From the NCBI RefSeq assembly GCF_000720765.1, contig NZ_JODC01000022.1:1-64000 (forward strand): DNA of 64,000 nucleotides, in the 5' to 3' direction. The first letter of the stretch is position 1; each line of letters begins with the position of its first letter. The notes under the pieces are model-generated. The model worked only from the letters and a program-made list of their open reading frames with translations, was not told the origin of the DNA and did no database searches. The position numbers and the translations under genes were made by a program. Shown here one piece after another: positions 31,516-40,295 of the stretch. This DNA comes from Streptomyces sp. NRRL S-646. GTDB lineage: Bacteria; Actinomycetota; Actinomycetes; Streptomycetales; Streptomycetaceae.

Positions 31516-32406
31516 TCAGGGGTGCGACGGCGCGTGGAAGGGCAGACCGGCGTCGGCCGCCAGTTCCAGGTCGTCGGTGTTCTCGGGCGGCAGCAGCGTC
31601 GGGGTGCCGTCGGTCACCGGGACCACGCCCAGCTCCAGCAGCTCGGCCATCGCGGCGCTGCCCGCCATGTCGCGCACCTGGAGCTGATAGCGGGAAGTCG
31701 TCCGGTACGTGCCGCCGTTGTCGTCGCCGGTGCGCTGCAGGAATCCGGAGTCGGTGAGGAACGCGGCCGCCTTGCCGACGATGCCGGTGGTCGAACCGGC
31801 AAGCCTGCGCGCGTCCTTGGTGGCACCGGCCGCGCTGCGTCTCGCCCAGATCCGCCACGCGGCCTCAAGGCCGGGCGCGTCGGTGGCCGGGTCGGTGTTG
31901 TCGCCGTTTTCCTCGGCACGCTCCTCCAGCCGGCGGCAGGCCTGCCGTACGAACGCGTCGACACCGTTGACCGTCACGCGCCCGATGTATCCGTCGTCGG
32001 CGAGGTCCTCGGGGCGCGGGAACGCCATGGCGGCGATGGCGAGATGGGCCAGTCCGTGCAGGAAGCGGTCGCCGCCGTCGGCGGACGTACGACGCGCGTA
32101 GTCGCCCATGCGGACGGCGAACACCGAGTCCTCGGCCGCCGTCACGGCCATCCCCGCGCGCGGGGACACCTCCAGCACCACCAGCCCGAGCCCGGCGGCC
32201 ACGGCGTCCGCGAGCCGCGCGAACGGAGAGTCCTCGCGGTAGCGGCGCAGCAGCTCGGCGTACTCCTGGTCCCGTGCGGGCTGCAGCTTGGGCTGCAGCC
32301 CGAACGCGACGAGCCGCGCCGCGTCGGCGGCGTCGGCGGGGGTGACGGCGGCGGTCGCCGACGGAGCCGGGGCCTCCGTTTCACTCCACTCGACGTGCTC
32401 ACTCAC
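31516..32406 (-). CDS. Putative MukE/JetB-like partner of the SMC-like ATPase
   Basis: 296 aa, mostly helical, with no membrane segment. Possible winged-helix character appears around residues 100-150 (FLHGLAHLAIAAMAFPRPED) and 205-250 (FLTDSGFLQRTG...YRTTSRYQLQVRDMA). No family signature is certain. The position between a roughly 510-aa and a 1545-aa SMC-like gene, and the length, match the MukE/JetB slot in MukFEB and JetABC operons. GTG 32406 lies behind AAGGAG. The assignment rests mainly on synteny. Confidence 0.6.
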   Translation of the reverse strand: MSEHVEWSETEAPAPSATAAVTPADAADAARLVAFGLQPKLQPARDQEYAELLRRYREDSPFARLADAVAAGLGLVVLEVSPRAGMAVTAAEDSVFAVRMGDYARRTSADGGDRFLHGLAHLAIAAMAFPRPEDLADDGYIGRVTVNGVDAFVRQACRRLEERAEENGDNTDPATDAPGLEAAWRIWARRSAAGATKDARRLAGSTTGIVGKAAAFLTDSGFLQRTGDDNGGTYRTTSRYQLQVRDMAGSAAMAELLELGVVPVTDGTPTLLPPENTDDLELAADAGLPFHAPSHP

Positions 32407-32437
32407 TGCTCGGGCTCCTTGTCGCGTTCCTGCTCAC

Positions 32438-33964
32438 TCATGCTGCTTCCGTCCGGTCCGCCGCCATGCCGGCCGCGTCCAGCAGGGCCGTGCCGACGAT
32501 GAGATCGGCTCCGCCGAACTCCGGGTCGTCCAACTCCGTCCCGTCGTCCACGGCGAACAGCAGCTTCTCCTCGCCCTGGCGGTATGCCGTGCCGACGGCC
32601 GGACTGGCCGCGTGCACCGCCAACAGGGCCACCAGGTACGGCAGATCGGGATCCTGCCTCCGGGCCTGCGCCAGCAATCCCGACAACCGGCGCGGCGCAT
32701 CGGCGGGCAGGTCCAGCAGCTCGGTCGCCGCCGCCAGCTGCTCCTCGCTGAACCGGCTGTCGTCCGGCGTCGCGATCAGATCCGGCTCGGGCATCTCCGC
32801 GCCCAGGTGCTCCCGCTCCACCGGCGGCGTCAGCAGTATGTCGACGAGGTCACCCACCCGTACGGACACCGGCGTGCGCAGTCCGGTGCCCCGGGCGAAG
32901 AAGGCATCCGTGACCTGCACCGCCTGTTCCAGCGGCAAGGGCAGCACGGGAGCGACCAGGTGCCCGTACAGGTCGATTCCGGACGACGTCATGGGCGTCG
33001 CGAACGCCTGCCGGTCCTGCTCGGCGCGGAACAGCGGCCCGGCCTCCAGGAGGCGGGACTGCAGCTGTGTGTGCCTGCGGATGCAGTCCTTGACGATGTC
33101 GACGAGTTCGGCGGCGCGCCGCTTGTGCTCGGCGTCCTCGGTCTCGTCCCGGGCCTTGCGGATGTTGGTGAGGATCGCGTTCTCGTGCCGGTAGCGGTCG
33201 GCGACGTGGTCCAGCGCCTCGGCGATCATGTCGGGCACGGAGTTGAGCCAGTCCACCGCCCGGACGTTGCGCCGGGTTGCGTCCAGGGCTCTGCGCAGGG
33301 TTTCCGAGTACTGCACCGTCCGGTAGCGGGCCTGCTCGGCGGCGAGCTGGGCGTCGGCGAGGCGGCCCCGGTTGATCAGGACCTCCAGCTTGACCTCGGC
33401 GGCGATCTGCGCGCTGGTGACGTCCGTGTCCAGGGCGCCGACCAGGACGTTGACCGCCTCGTCCGTGGTACGGAGGTAGACGGTGCCGCCGGGGCCCGGC
33501 ACCTCCTCGATCAGTTTGAAGTCGTAGTCACGGCGGACATAGCTGCCGTCGGTCGTGAACGTGCCGTAGACGGCCCGGAAGCCGCGGTCGACGCTGCCGA
33601 CGTTGATCAGGTTCTCCAGGACCCAGCGGGCCACGCGCTCGTGCTCGGCGACCGGCCGCTGCGGGGCCTGGGCGGCGATGCGCGGGATGAGCCGGGCGAC
33701 TATCTGGTCGTGGTCGGCGCCCGTGTCGAAGTCCATGTTCAGGGTGACCAGGTCGATGGCCGCGAGGGCCACCTCCGCCATGCCGTAGACCGAGTACTCA
33801 CCCGCGAGGTTGGCCTTGCGTGCGTCGAGGTCGTGCAGCGGCGCGGTGCAGGCGAGCGCGCGCAGGCGCCGCGCCAGCCCCTCGTCGGCGGCCGGGCCCG
33901 GCGCGGGGCGCGGCCCCGCGCTGAGCTGGGGCGGAACGCTGTCCGTCGATGCAGGCGAAGTCAC
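32438..33964 (-). CDS. Putative MukF/JetA-like kleisin partner
   Basis: 508 aa from GTG 33964. The N-terminal third (DLDARKANLAGEYSVYGMAE, then DRGFRAVYGTFTTDGSYVRRDYDFKLIEEV) could be a winged-helix region. A long helical/coiled middle (200-330, EQARYRTVQYSETLRRALDA) and a C-terminal globular domain follow. This order fits a MukF-like kleisin, but no signature was verified. A -10 TAGTCT sits 7 bases before the GTG, so translation is probably leaderless; the frame also runs to 34009. It starts the three-gene SMC operon. Confidence 0.6.
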   Translation of the reverse strand: MTSPASTDSVPPQLSAGPRPAPGPAADEGLARRLRALACTAPLHDLDARKANLAGEYSVYGMAEVALAAIDLVTLNMDFDTGADHDQIVARLIPRIAAQAPQRPVAEHERVARWVLENLINVGSVDRGFRAVYGTFTTDGSYVRRDYDFKLIEEVPGPGGTVYLRTTDEAVNVLVGALDTDVTSAQIAAEVKLEVLINRGRLADAQLAAEQARYRTVQYSETLRRALDATRRNVRAVDWLNSVPDMIAEALDHVADRYRHENAILTNIRKARDETEDAEHKRRAAELVDIVKDCIRRHTQLQSRLLEAGPLFRAEQDRQAFATPMTSSGIDLYGHLVAPVLPLPLEQAVQVTDAFFARGTGLRTPVSVRVGDLVDILLTPPVEREHLGAEMPEPDLIATPDDSRFSEEQLAAATELLDLPADAPRRLSGLLAQARRQDPDLPYLVALLAVHAASPAVGTAYRQGEEKLLFAVDDGTELDDPEFGGADLIVGTALLDAAGMAADRTEAA

Positions 33965-33971
33965 GGTGCAC

Positions 33972-34002
33972 AGACTAGGTCCTCGGTCTGACATCGACCC
34001 AA
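33972..34002 (-). promoter_or_regulatory. Promoter of the SMC-like operon
   Basis: On the minus strand, TTGGGT (34002-33997) and TAGTCT (33977-33972) are spaced by 19 bp. The predicted start falls on or next to the GTG at 33964. The spacing is long, so the -35 is less certain than the -10. Confidence 0.5.
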
Positions 34003-34122
34003 ACGGCATGGATTGCCTCCGGCGGCCGGGCGGGCGACCACCGGTTGTGATTCATGTGCGGGCCGTCTGTGGCTGGTCGCGCCCGCGCCCGCGGAGCCAC
34101 ACATCGATGCAGCCCCCCACCC

Positions 34123-34824
34123 CTAGAGGCCGCTGTCCTCGCCGACCCTTCGTCGGTACACCTCGACCACGCGCTCCAGTGAATCCTCCAGGTAGACCGC
34201 GAGCAGTTTCTCCGCCTCGGCCCGGTTCCCCGCCTCCAAGGCCTGGAGGATCTGCTGGTTGCGGGCCAGATACGGCTCGTGCAGGGCCTTGGGGTCGTCC
34301 ACGACGTGGAAGGCCAGGCGCAGTTCGGCGAAGACGCTGCGCATCAGCTCGTCGGTGCGGGCGCTGCCGGCGAGGGCCACCAGCTCACGATGGAAGTGGA
34401 TGTTTGCCGTACCCACGCCTTTCCAGTCACCTTCGCGCGCCGCCCGCTGCCCGTCCTCGACGACCTCGGCGAGCGCGTCCAGGCCGTACGGCGGATCGCC
34501 GAGGCCGCGGACGACGGCGCACTCCACGAGGCGGCGGGTGCGGTAGATGTCCTCGACGTCCTCGACGGTCAGGACCCGGACGAAGACGCCCCGGTTCAGC
34601 TCGTGCACGAGCAGACGTTCGTGGGTGAGCAGCCGGAACGCCTCGCGCAGCGTGTTGCGGGAGACTCCGAGCGCACCCCCGATGCTGTCTTCCGACAGCC
34701 GGGTGCCGGGCGGGAAGAACCCCTCGGCGATGCGGCCCCTGAGGATGTCCGAGACGCGCTCGGCGGTGCTGGTGCGCCCCAGGAGAGCCCGGTCGTCGGC
34801 CAGTCCTGTCAGCTGCTCTGCCAT
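34123..34824 (-). CDS. GntR/FadR-family (FCD) transcriptional regulator
   Basis: 233 aa. The N-terminal winged helix (GRTSTAERVSDILRGRIAEG; SIGGALGVSRNTLREAFRLL) is followed by an all-helical FCD ligand domain with candidate metal/ligand residues (DIYRTRRLVECAVVRG, NIHFHRELVALAGS). It diverges from the transporter-pxpABC operon, with a 19-bp perfect operator-like repeat in between. It is therefore probably the 5-oxoproline (or related acid) responsive repressor of that operon. Confidence 0.9.
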   Translation of the reverse strand: MAEQLTGLADDRALLGRTSTAERVSDILRGRIAEGFFPPGTRLSEDSIGGALGVSRNTLREAFRLLTHERLLVHELNRGVFVRVLTVEDVEDIYRTRRLVECAVVRGLGDPPYGLDALAEVVEDGQRAAREGDWKGVGTANIHFHRELVALAGSARTDELMRSVFAELRLAFHVVDDPKALHEPYLARNQQILQALEAGNRAEAEKLLAVYLEDSLERVVEVYRRRVGEDSGL

Positions 34825-34868
34825 GCCCGGAATTCAATCGCAGATACAAGAACGAAACAACGTGGGTA

Positions 34869-34898
34869 TTGAAGGATCGTTCAACGATCCTCTACCTT
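34869..34898 (+). promoter_or_regulatory. Promoter with 19-bp operator for the pxp operon
   Basis: A possible -35 TTGAAG (34869-34874) and -10 TACCTT (34893-34898) flank an inverted repeat AGGATCGTT-C-AACGATCCT (34873-34891), perfect over 9+1+9 bp. A repressor bound there would block the spacer. The FCD regulator next door is the obvious candidate. Confidence 0.7.
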
Positions 34899-34999
34899 GC
34901 TACGCACGGCGCCGTCGTTCACCCCGGGCGCCGACCGCTCCTCCCGCACGGCACGGCTCACTTCTGAAGCACCCTCCGTCCTCCCACTGCGAGGTGCCC

Positions 35000-36295
35000 A
35001 TGAGCACGACCCCTCCATCCCAGGCCCTGACCAAACGGCCCGGAACCGATGAAAACGCCCTCGACGACGGCGCGTTGGGCTGGCTGCGCGCCCTCGGCCC
35101 GCGTGGCCGCCGCGCCTTCGCCGGCGCCTTCGGCGGCTATGCCCTGGACTCGTACGACTACTTCACGCTGCCCCTGAGCATGGTCGCGCTGGCCGCGTAC
35201 TTCGGCCTGGACAGCGGTCAGACGGGGCTGTTCACGACGGTCACCCTCGTGGTCTCCGCGGTCGGCGGCGCCGTCGCGGGGGTAGTGGCGGACCGGGTCG
35301 GCCGGGTCAGGGCACTGATGATCACGGTGATCACCTACGCGGTCTTCACGGTGGCCTGCGGCTTCGCGCCCAACTACGAGACGCTGCTGGTCTTCCGCGC
35401 TCTGCAGGGCCTCGGTTTCGGCGGTGAGTGGGCGGTCGGCGCGATCCTCGTCGCCGAGTACGCGAGCGCCAGGCACCGGGGCCGCACCCTCGGCGCGGTC
35501 CAGAGTTCGTGGGCCGTGGGCTGGGCTCTGGCCGCGATCGTGTACACCCTGGTCTTCTCGTTCGCCGGCGACGATCTGGCCTGGCGCATCATGTTCTGGA
35601 CCGGCGCGCTGCCCGCGCTGCTGGTCATCTGGATGCGGCGCCGGGTGCACGACGCCCCGGAAGCGGCGGCCGTACGCGAACAGAGCACACAGAAGGGCTC
35701 GTTCACCGCGATCTTCAAACCCGGCCTGCTGCGCACGACAGTCTTCGCCGGACTCCTGTCCACGGGCGTCCAGGGCGGCTACTACACGCTCGCCACCTGG
35801 GTACCGACATACCTGAAGACCGACCGCGGCCTGTCGGTCGTCGGTACCGGCGGCTACCTGACGTTCTTGATCTCCGGCGCCTTCCTGGGCTATCTGACCG
35901 GCGGCCACCTCACCGACCGGCTGGGCCGCAAGCGCAACATCTGGCTGTTCGCCCTGCTGTCGGCGGTCTGCATCCTGGCGTACGCGAACATCCCGCACGG
36001 CGCCAACACCCTGCTCCTGGTGCTCGGTTTCCCGCTCGGGTTCTGCATGTCGGCGATCTTCAGCGGTTTCGGCTCCTACCTGAGCGAGCTGTACCCGACG
36101 GCGGTACGGGGCACGGGACAGGGCTTCACGTACAACACCGGGCGCGCCGTGGGCGCCGTCTTCCCCACGACCGTCGGCTTCCTGGCCGACAGCTGGGGTG
36201 TGGGCGGCGCGCTGGTGTTCGGCGCGATCGGCTACGGTCTCGCGGCGCTGGCGCTGCTGGGGCTGCCGGAGACCCGTGGGAAGGAGCTCGCGTGA
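35000..36295 (+). CDS. MFS carboxylate transporter
   Basis: 431 aa, about 12 transmembrane helices. The loop 2-3 motif appears as [14 protein letters not shown] and the later repeat as [15 protein letters not shown]. The start of the membrane domain ([15 protein letters not shown]) resembles the sialate/lactate/aromatic-acid:H+ symporter group. It is first in the operon with DUF1445 and pxpABC, so it likely imports 5-oxoproline or a related organic acid. ATG 35000 follows GAGGTG; the ORF upstream overlaps the operator region. Its stop overlaps the next gene. Confidence 0.87.
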   Translation: MSTTPPSQALTKRPGTDENALDDGALGWLRALGPRGRRAFAGAFGGYALDSYDYFTLPLSMVALAAYFGLDSGQTGLFTTVTLVVSAVGGAVAGVVADRVGRVRALMITVITYAVFTVACGFAPNYETLLVFRALQGLGFGGEWAVGAILVAEYASARHRGRTLGAVQSSWAVGWALAAIVYTLVFSFAGDDLAWRIMFWTGALPALLVIWMRRRVHDAPEAAAVREQSTQKGSFTAIFKPGLLRTTVFAGLLSTGVQGGYYTLATWVPTYLKTDRGLSVVGTGGYLTFLISGAFLGYLTGGHLTDRLGRKRNIWLFALLSAVCILAYANIPHGANTLLLVLGFPLGFCMSAIFSGFGSYLSELYPTAVRGTGQGFTYNTGRAVGAVFPTTVGFLADSWGVGGALVFGAIGYGLAALALLGLPETRGKELA

Positions 36296-37113
36296 ACCGC
36301 ACGGAAGACCGCCCCCTGACCGTCGTCGACGAGCACGCGCACGCGTGGAGCCCGAAAACCGCCCGGGCCCGCTTCCGGGAGGGACTCAGCGGACCCACCG
36401 CGGGGGTGGCGGCCGGCCACACCCAGGTCAACCTGATCTCGGTGCCCGCCGACTGGGCGTACGACATGCTGCTGTTCTGCCAGCGCAACCCCAAGCCCTG
36501 TCCGGTCCTCGACGTCACGGACGCCGGCTCCGTCACGACGATCCTGGCGGACGGCGCGGACCTGCGCACCGACCTGCCGCGCTACCGGGTGTGGCAGGAC
36601 GGCGAGTTGGTGGACGAGCCGACGGACGTCCGCGCGCACTGGTGCGAGGACCTGGTGTCGTTCCTGATCGGCTGCAGCTTCACTTTCGAGTGGGCGCTGG
36701 CCGAGGCGGGCGTGCCGATCCGCCACATCGAGCAGGGCCGCAACGTCCCGATGTATGTGACGAGCCGTCAGTGCCGTCCGGCGGGGCGGCTGCACGGCCC
36801 GCTGGTGGTGTCCATGCGGCCGGTGCCGCCGCAGCACCTGGCGGCGGCGATCCGGGAGAGCAGTCTGCTCCCGGCGGTGCACGGAAGCCCCGTGCACTGC
36901 GGCACTCCCTCGGGGCTGGGCATCGAGGATCTCGGCCGCCCCGACTTCGGCGACCCGGTGGACCTCGAACCGGACGACATCCCGGTGTTCTGGGCCTGCG
37001 GAGTGACTCCTCAGGCGGCCGTGATGGCCTCGCTCCCTCCCTTCGCCATCACCCACGCACCCGGCCAGATGTTCCTGACCGACGCCCGCGACGAGCAGTA
37101 CCGCGTGGCCTGA
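36292..37113 (+). CDS. DUF1445 hydro-lyase / D-glutamate cyclase-like protein
   Basis: 273 aa. The DUF1445 family is recognised by [50 protein letters not shown] and SMRPVPP. Relatives include the D-glutamate cyclase domain that forms 5-oxo-D-proline. Its place between a transporter and pxpABC fits interconversion of D-glutamate and 5-oxoproline. GTG 36292 overlaps the MFS stop by 4 bp. Confidence 0.88.
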   Translation: MNRTEDRPLTVVDEHAHAWSPKTARARFREGLSGPTAGVAAGHTQVNLISVPADWAYDMLLFCQRNPKPCPVLDVTDAGSVTTILADGADLRTDLPRYRVWQDGELVDEPTDVRAHWCEDLVSFLIGCSFTFEWALAEAGVPIRHIEQGRNVPMYVTSRQCRPAGRLHGPLVVSMRPVPPQHLAAAIRESSLLPAVHGSPVHCGTPSGLGIEDLGRPDFGDPVDLEPDDIPVFWACGVTPQAAVMASLPPFAITHAPGQMFLTDARDEQYRVA

Positions 37114-37132
37114 GAGAAAACACGAAGGACCC

Positions 37133-37891
37133 ATGACCTCGATCGATCTCAACGCCGACCTCGGCGAGGGCTTCGGCCGCTGGCAGCTGACCGACGACGA
37201 ACAACTGCTGTCCGTCGTCACCAGCGCCAACGTGGCCTGTGGCTTCCACGCCGGGGACGCGGCCACCATGCGGCGGGTGTGCGAGCTGGCGGCCGAGCGC
37301 GGCGTCCGGATCGGCGCCCAGGTCTCCTACCGGGATCTGGCGGGGTTCGGGCGGCGCGCGATGGACGTGCCGCCCGCGGAGCTCGCGGCCGAAGTGGCCT
37401 ACCAGATCGGCGCCCTGGAGGTCTTTGCGCGAGCGGCGGGCACGCGCGTGTCGTATGTGAAGCCGCACGGGGCGCTCTACAACCGCGTGGTGCACGACGA
37501 GGAGCAGGCCGGCGCGGTCGTGGACGGCGTACGGCTCGCCGACGCCTCGCTGCCCGTGCTCGGCCTGCCCGGCTCGCGCCTGCTGGAGCTCGCCGGCAAG
37601 GCGGGCCTCCCGGCCGTCCCGGAGGCCTTCGCGGACCGGGCGTACACCCCGGAGGGCACACTCGTGCCGCGCGGCCACGACGGCGCCCTGGTCACCGACC
37701 CGGAGGCCGTGGTGGAGCGCTCGGTGGGCCTGGCCCGCTTCGGCACGGTCACCTCGCACTCCGGTGCGCGCATCGACGTACGCGCGCGTTCGCTGTGCCT
37801 GCACGGGGACACACCGGGCGCCGTCGAACTGGCCCGGCGCGTCCGACAACGCCTGCAGGAGTCGGGAGTCCGGGTGGAGGCCTTCGCATGA
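37133..37891 (+). CDS. pxpA: 5-oxoprolinase subunit A (LamB/YcsF family)
   Basis: 252 aa. The LamB/YcsF signature DLNADLGEGFGRW is at the N-terminus, followed by VVTSANVACGFHAGDAATMR, GAQVSYRDLAGFGRR and VKPHGALYNR. With PxpB and PxpC it forms the prokaryotic ATP-dependent 5-oxoprolinase (5-oxo-L-proline to L-glutamate). It overlaps pxpB by ATGA. Confidence 0.95.
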   Translation: MTSIDLNADLGEGFGRWQLTDDEQLLSVVTSANVACGFHAGDAATMRRVCELAAERGVRIGAQVSYRDLAGFGRRAMDVPPAELAAEVAYQIGALEVFARAAGTRVSYVKPHGALYNRVVHDEEQAGAVVDGVRLADASLPVLGLPGSRLLELAGKAGLPAVPEAFADRAYTPEGTLVPRGHDGALVTDPEAVVERSVGLARFGTVTSHSGARIDVRARSLCLHGDTPGAVELARRVRQRLQESGVRVEAFA

Positions 37892-38505
37892 GGGCGCTGC
37901 CTGTCGGGGACAGCGCCCTGCTCGTGGAGGTGTGCTCCGGGGACGAGGCGCGGGCCCTGCACGCGGAGCTGCTGCGGCGCCGCACGGAGGGCCTGCTCAC
38001 GGTGCGCGAGATCGTCCCCGCTGCCCGCACCGTCCTGCTCGACGGCCTCGACGACCCGGTCCGTCTGGCTTCCGAACTGACCGCCTCCGAGGTGCCCCCC
38101 GCTCCCCGTCGCGAACAGGCTGTCGTTGACATCCCGGTGCGCTACGACGGCCCCGACCTGGCCGACGTCGCCGCCCACTGGGGCGTCGGCGAGCAGGAAG
38201 TGCCCCGTATCCACGCGGCCACCGAGTTCAGCGTCGCCTTCTGCGGGTTCGCCCCGGGCTTCGGTTATCTCACCGGCCTGCCGCCGCTGTACGACGTCCC
38301 GCGCCGGGCCACCCCGCGCACGGCCGTCCCCGCAGGTTCGGTGGCACTGGCGGGCCCGTACACGGGCGTGTACCCGCGCTCGTCGCCCGGCGGCTGGCAG
38401 CTGATCGGGCGCACGGACACCGTGCTGTGGGACCACGCGCGCGTGCCGGCCGCGCTGCTGTCGCCCGGCACGCGCGTGCGCTTCGTCCCGGTGGGGCCCG
38501 CATGA
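37888..38505 (+). CDS. pxpB: 5-oxoprolinase subunit B (KipI-like)
   Basis: 205 aa. Recognised by the family signatures FCGFAPGFGYLTGLPP, RRATPRTAVPAGSVALAG and YPRSSPGGWQLIGRT. The CACGCGCGCGTG palindrome occurs near the 3' end (DHARVPAALL). The start overlaps pxpA and its stop overlaps pxpC, giving a tightly coupled three-gene set. Confidence 0.95.
   Translation: MRALPVGDSALLVEVCSGDEARALHAELLRRRTEGLLTVREIVPAARTVLLDGLDDPVRLASELTASEVPPAPRREQAVVDIPVRYDGPDLADVAAHWGVGEQEVPRIHAATEFSVAFCGFAPGFGYLTGLPPLYDVPRRATPRTAVPAGSVALAGPYTGVYPRSSPGGWQLIGRTDTVLWDHARVPAALLSPGTRVRFVPVGPA
38434..38445. repeat. CACGCGCGCGTG palindrome in pxpB
   Basis: An exact copy read as His-Ala-Arg-Val. A shorter relative, CACGCGCGTG, follows at 38469. 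Confidence 0.9.
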
Positions 38506-39380
38506 CGGACCGAGCACTCGTCGTCGTACGAGCCGGAGCGCTGACCACCGTGCAGGACCGGGGACGCCCCGGGCATGCACACCTCGGCGTGCCCCACTCC
38601 GGTGCGCTCGACGGCCACGCGGCGGCGCTCGTCAACCGGCTGATCGGCAACCCGCCCGAGGCGGCCGTTCTGGAGACCACGGTCAACGGGTGTGCCGTAC
38701 GGCCGCGTTCGACGCTCACGATCGCGGTCGGGGGGGCTCCCTGCCCGGTCGCGGTGGACGGACGGCCGGTCGCCTGGGGAGCTCCGGTGAGGGTGCCCGC
38801 GGGCGCCCTCCTGGACATCGGAACCGTCAGCTGCGGAGTGCGCTCCTACGTCGGCGTCTCGGGGGGCATCGCCGTCGACCCTGTGCTCGGCAGTCGCTCC
38901 ACGGACCTCCTGTCCGGCCTCGGTCCGGCACCACTCGCGGACGGTACGGTGCTGCCCCTGGGGGCGCCGCAGCACGTCCACGCGCGCGTGGACGTCGCCC
39001 CGCAACCCGCGCCTCCGACGGAACTCGTCCTACGGGTGACGCTGGGACCGCGCGACGACTGGTTCACGCGGGAGGCACTGCACACCTTCACGTCCCGCAC
39101 GTACCGGGTCTCCCCCGCCAGCAACCGCATCGGCCTGCGCACGGAAGGCCCCACCCTGGAGCGAGCCCTGCCGGGCGAACTCCCCAGCGAGGGCATGGTG
39201 CTGGGCGCGGTCCAGGTCCCACCCGACGGCGGACCGGTCGTCTTCCTGGCCGACCACCCGACCACCGGGGGCTACCCGGTGATCGCGGTCGTCCACCCAC
39301 CGGACCTCCCAGCCGTAGCCCAGGCGGCGCCGGGAACACCGGTCCGCTTCGTGACGATACGCAGACACCAACGCCGTTAG
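38502..39380 (+). CDS. pxpC: 5-oxoprolinase subunit C (KipA-like)
   Basis: 292 aa. Shows the biotin-dependent-carboxylase-like KipA features TTVQDRGRPGHAHLGVPHSG, LVNRLIGNPPEAAVLE and FLADHPTTGGYPVIAVV. Last gene of the pxp operon; ATG 38502 overlaps the pxpB stop. Confidence 0.95.
   Translation: MTDRALVVVRAGALTTVQDRGRPGHAHLGVPHSGALDGHAAALVNRLIGNPPEAAVLETTVNGCAVRPRSTLTIAVGGAPCPVAVDGRPVAWGAPVRVPAGALLDIGTVSCGVRSYVGVSGGIAVDPVLGSRSTDLLSGLGPAPLADGTVLPLGAPQHVHARVDVAPQPAPPTELVLRVTLGPRDDWFTREALHTFTSRTYRVSPASNRIGLRTEGPTLERALPGELPSEGMVLGAVQVPPDGGPVVFLADHPTTGGYPVIAVVHPPDLPAVAQAAPGTPVRFVTIRRHQRR
38979..38990. repeat. CACGCGCGCGTG palindrome in pxpC
   Basis: An exact copy read as His-Ala-Arg-Val. Symmetry extends to a perfect 22-bp palindrome at 38974-38995, with flanks (ACGTC/GACGT) that differ from those of the 22-bp copy in the GH31 gene. 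Confidence 0.9.
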
Positions 39381-39446
39381 GGGCGCGGGAACTGCGCGAC
39401 CAGCCACAACGGACCCGCAGAAACTCACCGGCCCCCTCGCACAGCA

Positions 39447-40295
39447 CTACGCCGCATCCGGCTGCTCCACCACCGACACCGCAGCCAGCGCAGCCGACAC
39501 CGCAGCCGCGGCCCGCAGATCCAGCCGCGCACTGGTCCCGCGCACCCGGTGCCGCATCTCGTCGGCGGCGAGCCGCAGCAGCTGCGGCAGCAGGTCGGTG
39601 CACCGCCGTGCCACCCACGCCGTGCCCGCCGTGGCCAGCCACAACAGGCTCGCCGACCTGGTGGGCACGGGGAACTCCGGCTCGGGCGAAGGCGCAGGAC
39701 CCGCCGCACGGTCCGCTTCCGCCAGCAGCGAGTGGAAGCGCACGGCCAGCTGCCGGTGCCCCCGCTCACCCGGGTGCAGCTTATCGGCGCTCCACATCGC
39801 GCGGTCCGTGATCCAGGCCGCCTCGGCCGCGTGCAGATGGACGGCCCCGTAGCGGTCCGAGAGCGCGTGGACCACTCGGTTGACCGCCCGTTGCCGCCGG
39901 GCCAGCGGACGGGCCAGCGAACCGGGCAGACCGAGCATCGAGCCGGGGTCGGGCAGACAGGCCGTGAGCAGGGTCGCCCCCTGCTCGGTGAAGGCGGCGT
40001 ACACCTTGTCGAGCCGTTCGGCCACGGCGTGGATGTCGAAGGTGCAGCGCAGGGTGTCGTTGACGCCGATGACCACGGACACCACGTCGGGCTGCAGGGC
40101 GAGCCCGGCCGGTGTCTGCTGCTCCAGCACCTCCCGGGTCTGGGCGCCGCTGACGGCGAGGTTGGTGAACTCCACGTGCTCCTCGGCAAGCCCGCCGGCG
40201 AGCAGCGCGGCCCAGCCGCGCCACCCGTCGGCGACGGGATCGCCCACGCCCTCCGTCAGCGAGTCCCCGAGGGCGACGAATCGCACCGGTCTCAT
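39447..40295 (-). CDS. SGNH/GDSL hydrolase
   Basis: 282 aa. Block I FVALGDSLTEGVGDP holds the catalytic Ser, block III is VIGVNDTLR, and block V KLHPGERGHRQLA holds the Asp-His pair. It is an intracellular-looking esterase or lipase with a poorly conserved C-terminal extension (about residues 200-282). ATG 40295 overlaps the glycosyltransferase stop by 4 bp, making it the last gene of a run of three. The frame's upstream extension is not used. Confidence 0.9.
   Translation of the reverse strand: MRPVRFVALGDSLTEGVGDPVADGWRGWAALLAGGLAEEHVEFTNLAVSGAQTREVLEQQTPAGLALQPDVVSVVIGVNDTLRCTFDIHAVAERLDKVYAAFTEQGATLLTACLPDPGSMLGLPGSLARPLARRQRAVNRVVHALSDRYGAVHLHAAEAAWITDRAMWSADKLHPGERGHRQLAVRFHSLLAEADRAAGPAPSPEPEFPVPTRSASLLWLATAGTAWVARRCTDLLPQLLRLAADEMRHRVRGTSARLDLRAAAAVSAALAAVSVVEQPDAA

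Noticed and set aside
32145-32175. A GTCCCCGCGCGCGGGGAC-type palindrome, similar in look to the repeated 12-mer
   Set aside because: It lacks the CA/TG ends and occurs once; ordinary codons in a GC-rich gene can explain it.
37441-38478. Shorter CACGCGCGTG copies at 37441 and 38469
   Set aside because: A 10-mer of this composition is less surprising; kept out of the main count to avoid inflating the finding.
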